Shown one piece after another: positions 23,801 to 36,031 of a stretch of DNA of 64,000 nucleotides. The first letter of the stretch is position 1. Each line of letters opens with the position of its first letter. The notes beneath the pieces were generated by a model that was not told the DNA's origin, made no database searches, and saw nothing but the letters and a program-made list of their open reading frames with translations. A program made the position numbers and the translations under genes. The stretch comes from Clitopilus passeckerianus (taxonomy: Eukaryota > Basidiomycota > Agaricomycetes > Agaricales > Entolomataceae): NCBI GenBank assembly GCA_944990035.1, contig CALYLX010000075.1, positions 156,121 through 220,120 on the forward strand. The letters are read 5' to 3'.

Positions 23801-24879
23801 ATGTACTCCTACCCACCTACTCTTCGTCCTTTTCACTCATCCATCTGCCCAAACTGCTCGCCTTCATTTATGAAATACGTTTCTTACCTCCACGTTCCCC
23901 TCTTCGCTGGCTCTTTTTTCTTTTCGGTTTTTGATTCCTAGTTTCCTTCCGAGCCCTCTCCTGACATAGTATTTGCCTTCTAGATATCTACTCCTAACCT
24001 CAAGTCATGCGTGACGTCTCCATCACACCCCCCGTACGCCTGGTCACTGAATTTGGGTCAAAGCTGGGTTTCGTTCTTGAACCTAGCGTGGAATATGACC
24101 CGTGGCTCGTCTGCTGACCACTTTGAGGTCGAGGTGAAGCGACAGGATGATGCAACGAGTCTTGGGAACTTCAGTTGGAGAAAGGTAAAGCCGATCTGTG
24201 CTTCCTGTTGTGATGACTTCCGTTCTTCTAGTCTGTTGGAGGCGGCTATTCGGTCAGACGCGTTATGTCGACATCTCAATGTTACATCGCTGTAAATCTC
24301 CTTGTACTATCGAGATGAATTCAATTATCTTTTGTTTTGAACATCAACGGCATGGTGTGCATTGAGGATATTCTCCACGGCATGCTCAGACCCACTCCGC
24401 TATATATACGGAGATACAGGGAAGCGTTAGAAAACACGAATCCCTTCCTCTCGATTACGATCAGGGCATTCTGGCTTGATCTATCTAGAAAATAAGCTTC
24501 TCCTCCATACACGTGAATAGGCCAGGGATGGTATCCCATGTCGTCCTATCCAGGTACGATACCCGAGCTTAGAACCCGCAGGAGCAGCCACTGATCCTTG
24601 GAATAGAGGTAATAATTTGCGCCGTTCAACTCTACTACAATTTCAACAGGGAATGATATCCGCATGCACATTTTGAACCTGACTACGAATATCTACTATG
24701 GTTTCTGAGGATATCTCGGCAGAGACGAGGCCTTGGTAAGTGCATTCCTCCCATGGAAATGAAAGATATCTAAACGGCGTAGGGCTTTCAAGGGCAAATT
24801 GAATCACTCCCTTCCTCTCCTCGTCCTGTCCATATTCTCGAACCTGATGCAGACTATAAAAGCATAATTACCGCTCTGT

Positions 24880-26040
24880 TCCAATCTCCCGGTACCAGGG
24901 TCGCAATTCTCTTCTCGGGATGGGAGGGTTCAGGAAGACAACGTTAGCCTACCGCATCATGTGGGATTTGCGAACAATTGACGCCCATCCTCGGCGGTAT
25001 TCCCTGCCCTTGGAGGGGCTTACTACCACCGATTGTTCACAGTTGCCTTGCACATACATTCATGTAAATCCGAAGCACAAATCCTGGCATCCATCAAACG
25101 TGACCTTGGGGAAGAAACGACCCTTATTTGCATCGATAGCTTCGAAACGTTTTGGGAGGTGCCCAAGAATCGCCGCGGTGCTGATGAGCTTCTCGGGCAT
25201 TTATCGTCTCTCCACTCACTTGGTTTACTGGTCACACTTCGAGGCTCTCAAGAGTTAGGGACTAGGAATATCCGGTGGTTACAAATTGGACCGTTGGAGC
25301 CATTAACACCGGATGCATCGAACGATCTCGTGGAAGTGATCGCTAGAGGGAAGGTCTTTCACATGGAGGAGCGGGAAGTTCTCAACAACTTTTCGGAGGC
25401 TGTGGCGGGGATCCCACTCGCGGTGACCTTGATCGGAACTCTGCTGAGGGATGGATCAGAGACTCCTACGTCTCTGTGGCACCCATTGGAAACGGAAAAG
25501 CGTTCGCCGACGGGATCGATTGGATGTGTCCCTCAATGTTTCCATCTTCGGCCCACTCTTCAAGCCCCCGTTCCACTGACGATGAACTTGCGGAACTGCA
25601 TCGGAGATACCTCTCCCCGCCCATTGGACGAGAAAACCTCGTCGAGTGGATTCCAAAATGCTTTCTCCAATTCGACAATTTTGCTTACAAACCCTATCTT
25701 TGAACACGGAGATCATACACAGACTCATCGGCCTCTATGATGCTCGACCGTCTAAATCTACTAGCTTCGACTCGACTTCGGAGTACGCCTGGTTTCCCAC
25801 CGAGGTCACGAATTTCACCCATCTCCGCAATCTCGCATTTGCGCTCCAGTACATCACGAACGACCTTGATCACGCTCTTCGGTCTCCTCCCGAGCGACCT
25901 ACCACTCAGCGTTTCTTCGCTCGTCCGTTACTAGGCCGTTCCTATGGGGCAACAAATTTTCCGGAGAAAGGAAGATATTCTTCGTCTTTTGGGCAAGTGC
26001 AGCAGCGTCAAGAACAATTGCGGTGCTTAGAATCAATTTA
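24880..26040 (+). pseudogene. NB-ARC relic with ruined P-loop
   Basis: The family core can be followed across several frames. GTRVAIL is followed by a frame change, then GMGGFRKTTLA, then after a gap GEETTLICIDSFETFWEVPK, SLGLLVTLRGSQELGTR, AVAGIPLAVTLIGTLLRDGS and EYAWFPTEVTNFTHLRNLAF. The P-loop Gly before Lys is Arg (GFRKTT instead of GIGKTT), which should abolish nucleotide binding. The region between P-loop and kinase-2 is shortened, the winged-helix part is scrambled and no TPR region follows. It is the most decayed of the NB-ARC-containing copies. Confidence 0.8.
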
Positions 26041-27014
26041 TGCACCTATACAGCTCAGTTGTAGGTATATGTTTTTGTCGATTGTCAGTAAACATGTTCA
26101 AGGGTCAAGTATAGCTACTTTTGCTATGAGCACGAACTCGTCGACCCAATGGATCTGTAGCAGTTTACCAATGAAATGGGAATCACGGGGATCGAATGTA
26201 ATTGGGATTCACATTTGCCCCTAGTCGATGATTTTCATTTTCTACCATGGTTTGCTATCTCCGCCGGCATCCCTTGGGTCGCATCTTGGCTGTAACCCGC
26301 CTTCATGAAGGATCGCCTTAGTGTGAGATCAAACTCAATAAGATTCGCTCATTCAGGCCCGATCCGGATTTTGCCGTAATACGGATGACCCTGCGTTTCG
26401 ACTACTACAAAGCCGCTCTTTCTAAGTAACTCAACACTTCTCAAAGTGCAGAACGCCACGATGCCTTACGGGGGGGTCGTCTACTGGAGGATCAATTTAA
26501 TCAAACGTATGTTCTCAGTATATCAGCGTAATTTCAGTTTCAGAACGTTCCTCACAGTTATCTTGACCTCACTCATCCCTATGATAGAGGTCCAGGAACA
26601 AATGGATCTGCTTCCGTCGATCACCTCTTTGGCGTGGTGGCACTAGGAACTTTCAAATAAATCCGCACCCATTAGGATTCGTTACTTTCAGTCAGGGACT
26701 TGTCTGAGCTAGAACCCCTAAAACAATATAAAGTACGTACCAGGCCAGTTTACGGTCCAATTTGCGGAAGGCTAAGCCTTCTGGTTAGAGCGTTATAATC
26801 ACGAGATGAAGCGTAACCACCTTCTCAGACCAGGGTCCTATAAGCCTTAACTCTACAACTGAAATTGATTTTAACCCCTTCCTTTGTTCTCCGCAGATCT
26901 TCGGTGTCGTCGATAATCTATAAAACACTAACTTGCCAACAGCATGAAGAACTTATGCATGTTCTCCCACTCTGCCTCGCCGCCCCACCGAGGTTCGTAT
27001 GATAATTGATCCAA
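26041..27014. other. Spacer without an identifiable gene
   Basis: About 1 kb between the NB-ARC relic and the 7-TM gene. I see no supported gene, repeat or RNA here. The right end must contain the promoter of the gene starting at 27015. Confidence 0.4.
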
Positions 27015-28661
27015 ATGACTTCGGCGCAGTCACCGCTTCTGCTCATCATTTGTAAGTCAAAGTGATTTCTACGTTGCTTCAACAATAGGGGACCGACTGG
27101 ATTTTGGGTGGGCGAGTAGGCGATTGAATAAATATTTCCAAGTTGCTTCGTTCGTTATCCTGATATATGACCATGGTTTGTCTCCATTTTTGTTCGAATC
27201 TGCACTGTATTCGCTGACCGTCATGCCAGCTATTACCTTTTCCCAAGAGGTACTGTTCTTGTTGTTTTCTACTATATCAATACCCGAGCTTCTCTAGATC
27301 GAGAGGGTCTGGAAGGACAGGGTGACCGGCGTCACCGTTCTGTTCTTCATTAATCGATATGTATCCCCCCTCCTCGTCATCGTGGATCTAGTAGGTGAGT
27401 TCTTCCGGCTACATTTGGCCCAATACATGACGAAGGACGTAAGCTTGGAACGATCCCCGCTTCAAGGGAACCGTAAGTACCAGTCAATTTGGTCTCCCAA
27501 CTCGTAATGAACGATCGGTTCTTAGATGTAATGCTGCGCCTTCTCATTTCGGAACGGAATGAATGAATCTTACAACCCCCACAGCTGCACCCGCTTCGTG
27601 AAATTCGAGGGCTTCGCAGGAATCGGTATCATTGCTAGTGAGTATGTCATCCTCGAATTCATGAATCAAGACGCTTAATACTTCCAGTTGGCGAATGTAC
27701 GTCCTATATCTTCCCCACTCACACCCGAATTCATGCCCTAGAAAACGGTTCAGTGACAATGATTCTCCGGGTCATCGCCTTCTACAACCGAGCATACACC
27801 ATAATCATTCTCCTATACTCCCTTTGGGTTGCGCAAATCTGCATCTCAGTTGTCGGGTTCTCTCGCGGTTTCGGTTAATCCAACAAATATTAACGATTCC
27901 CGACGCTGAATATTTGCTTAGCGGCTGAATGGCCCCGCCCAGATCTCGTAGGTGAGAATTCTATTCCTTGTAAACTTTGACCATTTCGCTTCAGCGTGTC
28001 CTAGGTTGTATCCTAGTAGGAGATGGACCCCTTTTCGGTATGTATGGATCTCCTATTTCTATGCCCGTGCATTGAGATGTGCTATTCGGTTTCAGCGTTG
28101 AGCTGGATATCTGCCCTTATATGCAACACAACGGCGTTCCTATTGACCGTATACCAATCGCGCGGGAAATTCTTCTTGAGGACACGGACACCGTAAGTAT
28201 GATTTGTCAATTTTTTTGTTGACGCAGATTGCTCATAATTGAGTTGAAGGATCTTACACGTATTCATGCGAGACGGTGCCATGTACTTCACAGTTGTGTT
28301 TATAGCCAACGCAGCCAACACTCTGAACTACTTCGTAAGTTTCCTCCCCCTCCCTCATGTCTCCTAGCTAATCCAAATAAATCTCCGACCTTACTAGCTC
28401 GCCGCCCCAGATCTCAAAGCCCTCATCGCACCATTCACCGCCATTATAACGTCTATTATGGTCTCCCGACTTATCCTGAACCTCCGATCGGTGTCGGCGT
28501 CAAGATTTACGACTAGTTATTGGACTGGCCGCCAGACGCTACCGCTGAGCTTTCTTGACAGGACTTTTGGGGATATTGGAGGAGAGTGTGTATCGGTGCT
28601 GAGCGGTTCTGTGGACGTACCCCGAGAGGGTGTCGGTACCCGTACCAGGTATCACCAATAG
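27015..28661 (+). CDS. Seven-transmembrane DUF6533-like protein
   Basis: A many-exon gene. Supported exons are 27015-27051, 27089-27175, 27230-27249, 27298-27394 (in phase) and a last exon 28398-28661. Between them are short exons encoding CTRFVKFEGFAGIGIIA, MILRVIAFYNRAYTIIILLY, LSWISALICNTTAFLLTVYQ and FMRDGAMYFTVVFIANAANT, whose exact joins I could not settle. The N-terminal signature NKYFQVASFVILIYDH, then AITFSQEIERVWK and TGVTVLFFINRY, is the pattern of DUF6533, an agaricomycete-expanded family of membrane proteins of unknown function. The C-terminal tail (TSYWTGRQTLPLSFLDRTFG) is cytosolic-looking. Localisation to a membrane is inferred from the hydrophobic segments. A copy of the last exon lies at 29456. 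Confidence 0.8.
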
Positions 28662-29455
28662 AAAAGTGACCTAATTGTAAACCTAATGGGTTAACTTTCG
28701 GAGTCAACGTCGATGTGTGATTACCAGAGGCCTCAATGGTCGCTCTGAAAGTGGGGAAGGTGAGATGTAAGGGATGGATATGCCACTATTGAGACCTGGT
28801 GCCAGTCATGACGCGAGACAAAACCGTTCAAGCTCGAGCGCTTGAGCTTGAATGTTTGAACACATATCATCGGATAAGCGTTGGGCGCCTAAGGTGACTA
28901 GCGATTAGTTATCGGAAATCCTTGGCATGCAACCATTCAGCCCAACTTGAGGCTCGGGACGTGCCAGTGACTCGTAACAGAGGCTCTAAGTTGCGGAAGG
29001 CGGTAAGATGATTATCCACTCAAAAAAGCGAGAGTAATGGTCAGCATTTGTCTCAGTTAGCTAATCATTTCTGCGTACACTGGCAAGGAGGTTAAACACA
29101 TGGATATGTCGTTGAATCTATGTGAGGGCTCAGGGTGGCTTCAAAATGGCCCTTAACGCGTGCGCCTCTGGTCTCTAATCATTAAAGGCTAGAACAGCTC
29201 AAGACTTGAACATTGACAATTGTCTTCCCTATGCGAACGTAGGGTTCTCGACGAATCAAGACTTCATTGGCTGGCATCATCGTCACGCCTGCATATCCGC
29301 TATCTTGGGATGCGAACCCTCAGATGGCCTCTCAATCTCAGACATCCGCCATTCAGCACATTGCCGGTGAGGAAGAAATAGCCTCCTAGCCGCGGCGTGC
29401 CAGATCTACCGGGCCCCACCGTAACCGAGAACCTGCGCTTCTACTATATTCCAGG

Positions 29456-29665
29456 GTCGATCTGAAAGCCCTATTCGCATCAGTCACCGCGGTGATGACT
29501 TGCATCATGGTATCTGGACTTGTCCTCAATATCCGTGCAGCATCGGCGCCGAGGTTTACGACTAGCTATTGGAATGGGCACCAGACGCTACCGCTGAGCT
29601 TTCTTGATAGAATTTTTGGGGATATTGGACTGGAATGTGATTCAGTTCCGGGGGAGCTTGGGTAA
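29456..29665 (+). pseudogene. Orphan copy of the last exon of the 7-TM gene
   Basis: An open 69-codon segment, DLKALFASVTAVMTCIMVSG through TSYWNGHQTLPLSFLDRIFG to a TAA at 29663-29665. It is closely similar to the final exon of the gene at 27015-28661 and is preceded by an acceptor-like CCAG. No upstream exons of the family are present in 28700-29450. It is a partial duplication, either decayed or left without its 5' part. Confidence 0.75.
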
Positions 29666-31128
29666 GTTTCGACAAACTTGGTGTCATTTGTTACAACTGG
29701 TCCCAGTAGTCACGATATAATAGCGATGTAATGGGGAGTATAATAACCAGGAATATAATATACCTAGAGCCAATCAGTTCAATCTTATGGAGCCACGAAT
29801 GAGTGCCCGAGAAAACTATGCGCGTGTAAGAAAACGGAAAAGCAACGGACAAATAGACTACAGAAGTGATCAATAAGGGCATAAGCGCCGAGGCGCCTAA
29901 GACATCTTGCTTAGTGATTTTGATTAGTCACCAAGGCTCTTGTGTGGTAGTGGTGTGTGAACCAAACAAGTGGTCAACTTGGGATCTCCCTGCTTTCTGA
30001 GTTTCGGAACCGTATCCACCTTCTTGGTCGAAATTGCCACTGGGTTATGTCACCATCTAAAAGTGTGCCTCCTATTGCTTTTACTAGCTGACTCCTAAGC
30101 CCATAAAAACGACTATTTTGAACGGATGGCAGAGCATAAGGACAACCTGTACGTCTTCTCCATCCGAGTTCCTTGTTTCCGTCTCCTTACACTTCCTTTG
30201 GCCATCTGTCAAGGGTCGGTTATCTCCTGGTGCTAGGCCTACCGGTATCCAACTCGAATCATATGCTGCTGCCTGCTGCTGCAACTTGCACCTCTCGGAT
30301 TTATTCCTCGCCAAAAATGGCATTCACCTTTCGAGCATCAGCTCATGACTCAAAAAGCTCTAGCAGGCCGGTGCTTCTACGGCACACTCTTAACGGTACC
30401 CAAGCCAATGAAACCGCCATCAACAGCCAAAGTGCCTATTCGGATTCCTCTCCTTGCATCATGTTGATTTTGAATCTATGATGCTTCTCGGATTCGATTC
30501 AATTCATTCGAACGCCTTCAAGCAGCTCCGGCAAGTTCGGTCCCGCACCTAGCAGCTTCCTCTCCCTCGACCTCGTTGAAGCCAGATAGATTTCGCGATT
30601 CTGGCTCCTCGGTTTCCAACGCGACTATGAATCCGGAAATATGCCGCTCATTGACGCCCCAGACTCGTGACATTTCTGTGACATCCTAGGCGGGGAAAGC
30701 AAAACAATCTTCAGCAGGGTGCCGAACGCACGATGACATCTTCCATACCTCGGCATATCCCCCATGATCTGATTCGGCTTGCTTCTTCCTCGTGATGCAT
30801 ATGCCTTGTGGAGTCCCCTCGAAATCACATCACCAAGCCGTACCAACGCAAAAATAAGCTATACCCTCGATGTTTACGTCGCACTACGGCGCCAATGCTA
30901 CGGTCCACCCGTCTCCACTCTGCACAATGCGTTTGAAATTGTTCCACATGCTCCGACCTCATGATATATTCGTCGAATTGCACCCATCATCGAAGGCACA
31001 ACGGACATACCAGTAAGCATTGCGTCGTCTTCCCGAATACCTTGTGCCTTACACCATCTAACTTAGGCTTCAGTATAAAATCGGGTTGCGTCTCTCTCCT
31101 TGACACCACACACTCACCTGTGTAAACG
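29666..31128. other. 1.5 kb spacer, no supported gene
   Basis: Short open frames occur (for example MAFTFRASAHDSKSSS from 30318) but none shows a domain or a convincing exon series. The last ~100 bp are the probable promoter and 5' UTR of the secreted protein gene at 31129. Confidence 0.4.
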
Positions 31129-32431
31129 ATGAGGATCTTCGGTCTGATTACCGCTTTGCTCACCATCTCTTCGACGGTTTTCGCGGCTAGCCTTAACCGT
31201 CGAGCTCCGCTGAATCCCAGCGTCAATGGTAATGCCGTCCAGGTCAACCCAGGCGCAGGTGGCACTTACCCCAGATTGACGAACCTCAATGATGGTTCTA
31301 TCCTCGCCGTAAGCATGTCTCTTTCCTAATTGTCGACCACACACTCAAGTCATATATTAGGTTGTAACTGCCTTCAGCGGTTCTAACCACATCCTCACCA
31401 TCACCCGTTCCACTGACGGTGGCAGCTCCTTCCAACCCTGGGGAACTGTCGCTACTGGTACCAACGATCTCGACAACGGAAACCTCGTCCAACTTCCCAA
31501 CGGCGACATCGTCTGCACTTTCAGGAATAACGACAAGAACGGAAACACCTACACCTTCTACCGTATCACTGCTTGCATCTCTCATGACAACGGACGCACC
31601 TGGAGCTTCCTCAGCCAAGTCGATCAGAGGGGCGCCAATGGTATAAATGGTCTCTGGGTTCGTCCTCACAATCTCTCATCTTGGCAACAGTCGCTGATAT
31701 TGCTCTACAGGAACCATTTGGTCGTGTCGCAAGGTCTGGTGCTCTTCAAGTCTACTACGCTGCAGAGAACAACGGCGGTGACCAAGACATCCTCATGCGT
31801 TCCTCCGGCGATGGCGGCAAGACCTGGGGAGGAATCATCACTGTCGCTGGTGCTGGGACTACGGGACGTGATGGCATGCCTGGATGTGCCGACTTCAATG
31901 CCAATGGTCAGAACAAGGTCATGTGCGTTTTCGAGACGACGGAGGGCTCTAACGGCCGTTTCACCGTCAAGAGCGTCGTCTCGAACGATGACGGTAATAC
32001 TTGGGGTGGACGAGCACAAGTATATGTACCAACTGGCGATAACAACAATGGTATGTACTTCTTTACTCGGGTAGTGAATGATAGTAACAATAAACTGATT
32101 CCTTTAGCTGGTGCCCCACAGCTCGTTGCTACGACTAACGGCGCCCTCGTCGCATCCTTCATGACCGACGAAGACACCTCTCTTCACCAGTGGTACGTCT
32201 CGCGTCACCGCTCCCTCGCATCATCCGTCTGAACTCATCATGTGTAGGGTCAACGGTGCAAGCATGAAGATCGTCACTTCTGGGTTCAGTGATCCGGCTG
32301 GGTGGGGACGCAAGGTCACCGTATCAGGTGTCCAGTCAAACTGGCCCGGCCTCTTGGCGAAGAAGGATGGTTCTGCACTTGGATGCGCAGATAACGGAGG
32401 CGCAGTCTGCCACCAGATTAACTTTTCTTAG
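31129..32431 (+). CDS. Secreted Asp-box (BNR) beta-propeller protein, sialidase-superfamily-like
   Basis: Five exons in phase: 31129-31308, 31361-31657, 31711-32050, 32108-32192, 32248-32431, giving 361 residues. The first ~19 residues (MRIFGLITALLTISSTVFA) form a signal peptide. Four Asp-box motifs of the S-x-D/N-x-G-x-T/S-W/F type follow: STDGGSSF, SHDNGRTW, SGDGGKTW and SNDDGNTW. They mark beta-propeller blades as in sialidases and several exo-glycosidases. Related fungal proteins are usually annotated as BNR or sialidase-like glycosidases. No specific catalytic set can be confirmed by eye, so a sugar-cleaving role in the extracellular space is inference. It stands alone with no co-oriented partner. 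Confidence 0.85.
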
Positions 32432-32919
32432 GTACTCAACCGAGAATTCATGTACCTACTCTGAATAAAACGCTATTGATTCTGATATCCGCTCGAATTT
32501 GAAGACTGCCTGATGAATTAAATGTCATCAAAATAGACTTCTTCCGGGGACGGAGGAATCTCGATCCATTGAACATATGACGCATTCTGTGCAATCACAT
32601 CATGGCTGCGTTGCCGGTGCGGTACCGCCTGAGATTCACTTGGATGAATCGATATAGATCACCATGCGGACATTTATAGTTCGGAGATCCGGATAACCTT
32701 ACAGTCAACGTCCAATGGAAATCCATCGGAAGGGAAATATACCCTCCTCATCTTATTGGGTGTCTTTCGGGCACAACAGCGCGGGACATAATCCTTGCCT
32801 CATCTCATTCTGCATAGACAATTCGATATGGCGCCAGTCCGGGGGAGTTCGTATTATCCTTACCTGTAACATGTCTGGACTAGAGCTGGTGCGTGACTCG
32901 TACATTGGAGTCTCTATGT

Positions 32920-34336
32920 ATGATTCAGACAGGCGATCTGCAGTACCTGGCCGACAACCCAAACCTCCTCGTCCCGGCAAATATTCCAATAATCGCTAAT
33001 TCCTCTCCTCGAGCCAGGGCTTGGAGGCGAAGGAGAGGAATACCAGAAAGTGTCCGAGGTGATCCTCGTATCGCTATCGCGGACGAATCTGGGTATTTCA
33101 CTATCCTCCTTCGGTACAATATCATCCCCGGAGGCTCTGTGTCCCTTCTTCCGCTGGCTGATAACGAGTTCTCCCAGGGAAGGCTAAACGTTGTGCTTGA
33201 TCAATGCTGCCCCTACATCCCGAATCGCGATACCGTGAACTTCAAAGTAGAAAACAGCACCTACTCGCACAATTGGCGTGAATACTATCCGAACCCATCA
33301 TACCTCACCACTTTCATCCTTCCAGTGAAGCCTAGATCTCGGCCAAATACAAAGATACTCCCTCCTTCGGCAATTCATCTCGTTGGGAAATACGTTGTAC
33401 AGGATGAAAGGAACACCCCGGGCTCCGTATCTACGCTCCTCTCACTAGCGTCTCTTCATCCTTCCTGGCGCTCCGTCGTCTCAATATACCTTTCTGGGAT
33501 TGGGTACGGCCAACATATCCGGAATGTGCAAAGCATCAGAAAGGCTCTCGAGCTTTATCCTGAAGGCATCAGCTTGATAAAATTCCTACAACCAAGAGAC
33601 TTTAATTGGTTCAATAATGCGAAAGCCATGAATGGATTCTTGGGTATTGCTTCGATATGTGGAAGGCATCTGGGAAAGCTCAGCATTGACCATGCCGTGT
33701 TCTGGAAACTAGAACAGAAGCTGGGATCGATGGAGAATTTGGAGTCACTGGAAATACAATGGACTTATGGGCATAGCTTAAGAAGAGGTACGAGGGATAG
33801 GTTGCCGACGTTAAGGGAGATACAGATGGCAATCGAGGGAAATATGAGGTTGAGGAGGTTGCATATTGTGTCTTGGCACGAATCGATGTGAGCAAAACGT
33901 CGTTTATCCCATTTCCCTTCCTGACACATAACTATGCGTATCCAGCGAACCTCCAGCAGTCACCATACCCGCCTACACCTTGACATATCTTAGTCTGTAC
34001 TCGGGCACTACCCACCTCTCTGAGATATCCTCCTTCCTGCCTTCATCCACATCCGAATCGGGGCTTAAAATCCTTGACCTGTCCTCCGTCAAAGGCCTCA
34101 GTGCCCCAAACATCCGGCATATCTTGGATCGAGTGGGACGCAAGCTAATCAAGTTGGATATTCGGCCGATAAATTTTCCGATCATAGGTGGCTCTGGAGG
34201 AAGCGAGGGATGGGCAAAAGAAGAGTGCTTGTACCGGAACGACGAAGAATGGCAAAAATCGCCGATATTCCCTCAATTCGTTACTAGTCAAGGTAATAGC
34301 CAAGTAGGGTGTCTGTTTTTTTATTGTTTGAGTTAA
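32920..34336 (+). CDS. Orphan protein, copy 1 (LRR-like, family not recognised)
   Basis: Two exons: one ending at 33887 (donor GTGAGC) and 33946-34336 (stop TAA). They encode about 450 residues. The start is uncertain: the frame is open upstream, and the first in-frame ATG is at 32920 (MIQTGDLQYLADNPNLLVPA). No family was recognised. The C-terminal half shows loosely leucine-rich spacing (ISLIKFLQPRDFNWF, MENLESLEIQW, LTYLSLYSGTTHLSEISSFL, LKILDLSSVKGLSAPNI), as in many agaricomycete F-box-associated LRR proteins. I see no F-box. The partner copy at 36032 is about three-quarters identical by eye, and both keep an open frame and the same intron, which argues for function. Confidence 0.65.
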
Positions 34337-36031
34337 TGCACATGGGCAAAGTAATAGTGACATAGAGTAGAGCAAATTAAAGCGCATAGTTCACGCGGTA
34401 TCACGTTGTGCGGAAATGGCACTAAGAAAATGGGAAGTTTGAAGCCGGGATAAAATCCTATCAGTGACTAAAGCGAGCTGAGTATACCATCCCTTTTAAT
34501 TGCATCTCTACCCTACTCTCGTGGTGTGACCTACTCGGGTGTTACCTAGAAGGCGCCTGTTACTCTCGCTGGGCTTGCCTTCTTGGTCCATTGACGAGAT
34601 GCGAGTCGTGCTGACTGCGTAAGAAATCGCAATCGCACTGTGTCGGTCTCGATGTAAATCGAGTGGATTCTGCTTGATTCGTAGTCGCAAGTCGCAAATT
34701 GATGAAATCCGCACCGGCCGCTACCGCTGCTCGCTATGCTCGAGTTTAAGGGGGGAAAGGGTATCTATTCTTCGGAAATACTTTAGGTACATGTTTTATA
34801 GTAGATTACCTATCGCTAAGTGAAATCCGACACGTTGTAAGAACGTTTGAACGTCGGAAACTATCGGAAAATAATGTAAACTATGAAAAACACGAGATGC
34901 GCACATTTACTGTGCGATCCGAATCACGAAGATCAAGGGAAAACTGACCATTTACATGGTCAGAGCGCAGCGATGCGCGTCACCATTCTTCATCTGTCCA
35001 GCCTACCCTCACACAGGTTCCTTGATCGAGTTCGGTTGGTCGTCAACTCGTGGGTACTCACGATAGTTCTTCCCTTCGCATAGCCATCTATTCTACTGAC
35101 GGGCGATCGACCAACGTCAGGACTATCCTCAAGCGCTAAACAGCGCCATACCCTGAGAGTACGTATTAGCAGTTGGTAGAGGCTCGGACGGAGACCCGTT
35201 ATCAGGTATTTACCAACGCCGGCATCGAGAACGAAGGGTCGCGTATCCTTCTGACAGCGACCAAATGGAGTGACCGGAATGTCCACTTTTTCAGTGGGAG
35301 AGTCGACTGTGGTAAGACCAAGGTCAAGGTCAAGAGTGCGATAGGCCACGAAATTGCCGGTGTCATCATCGGCATTCGGTCCTGACGCCCGGAGAGCGAG
35401 TTGGATACTGACAGATAGGAGTCCTGGAGACTACCCAGGAAGCCACAAGTCTGCTGCGTGGTGGACGATAGTGCTACTAATCCTCCGTCATTGTCGGATA
35501 ATAGAGTTCATCGAGTGGTTGTTGTGGGAAATGGATTAGGCCTCCAGATTCTGAGATGGCAAGAAACGGATTATAGCAAGGAAACGGATGATAGACGTAG
35601 GAGGATCACAGGCTGTGTATTACAGTAGTTGTGTAGCATGGTGTTGGGAAAGGGATCGACCTGAGGAAACCAGAGAGGCACGTAGGCAAGGGTCCCAGCA
35701 TAGCACGGGAACATTTCCACGCATCACGGTTGCGTTGGCGGCACAGTACCGCCTGAGATTCACTTGGATGAATCGATATAGATCACCATGCAGAGATCCA
35801 TAGAGGTTCGGAGAAACTGTTAACTCAACAGTCAACGTCCAATGGAAGCCCATCTAAAGGGAAATATTCCCTCCTCTGAGTCATCTTATTGGTTCTCTTT
35901 CGGGCGCAATATTGTAGAACTTGCACATAAACATTGCCTCATCTCATTTCACATAGACAATTCGATATGGCGCCAGCACAGGGGAGTTCGTATTCTCCTT
36001 ACCTGTAGGACACCTGGAGTGGAGTTGGTAC

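Noticed and set aside
31705..32177. Minus-strand ORFs opposite the Asp-box protein
   Set aside because: The plus-strand exons explain this stretch fully, with a signal peptide and repeated Asp boxes.
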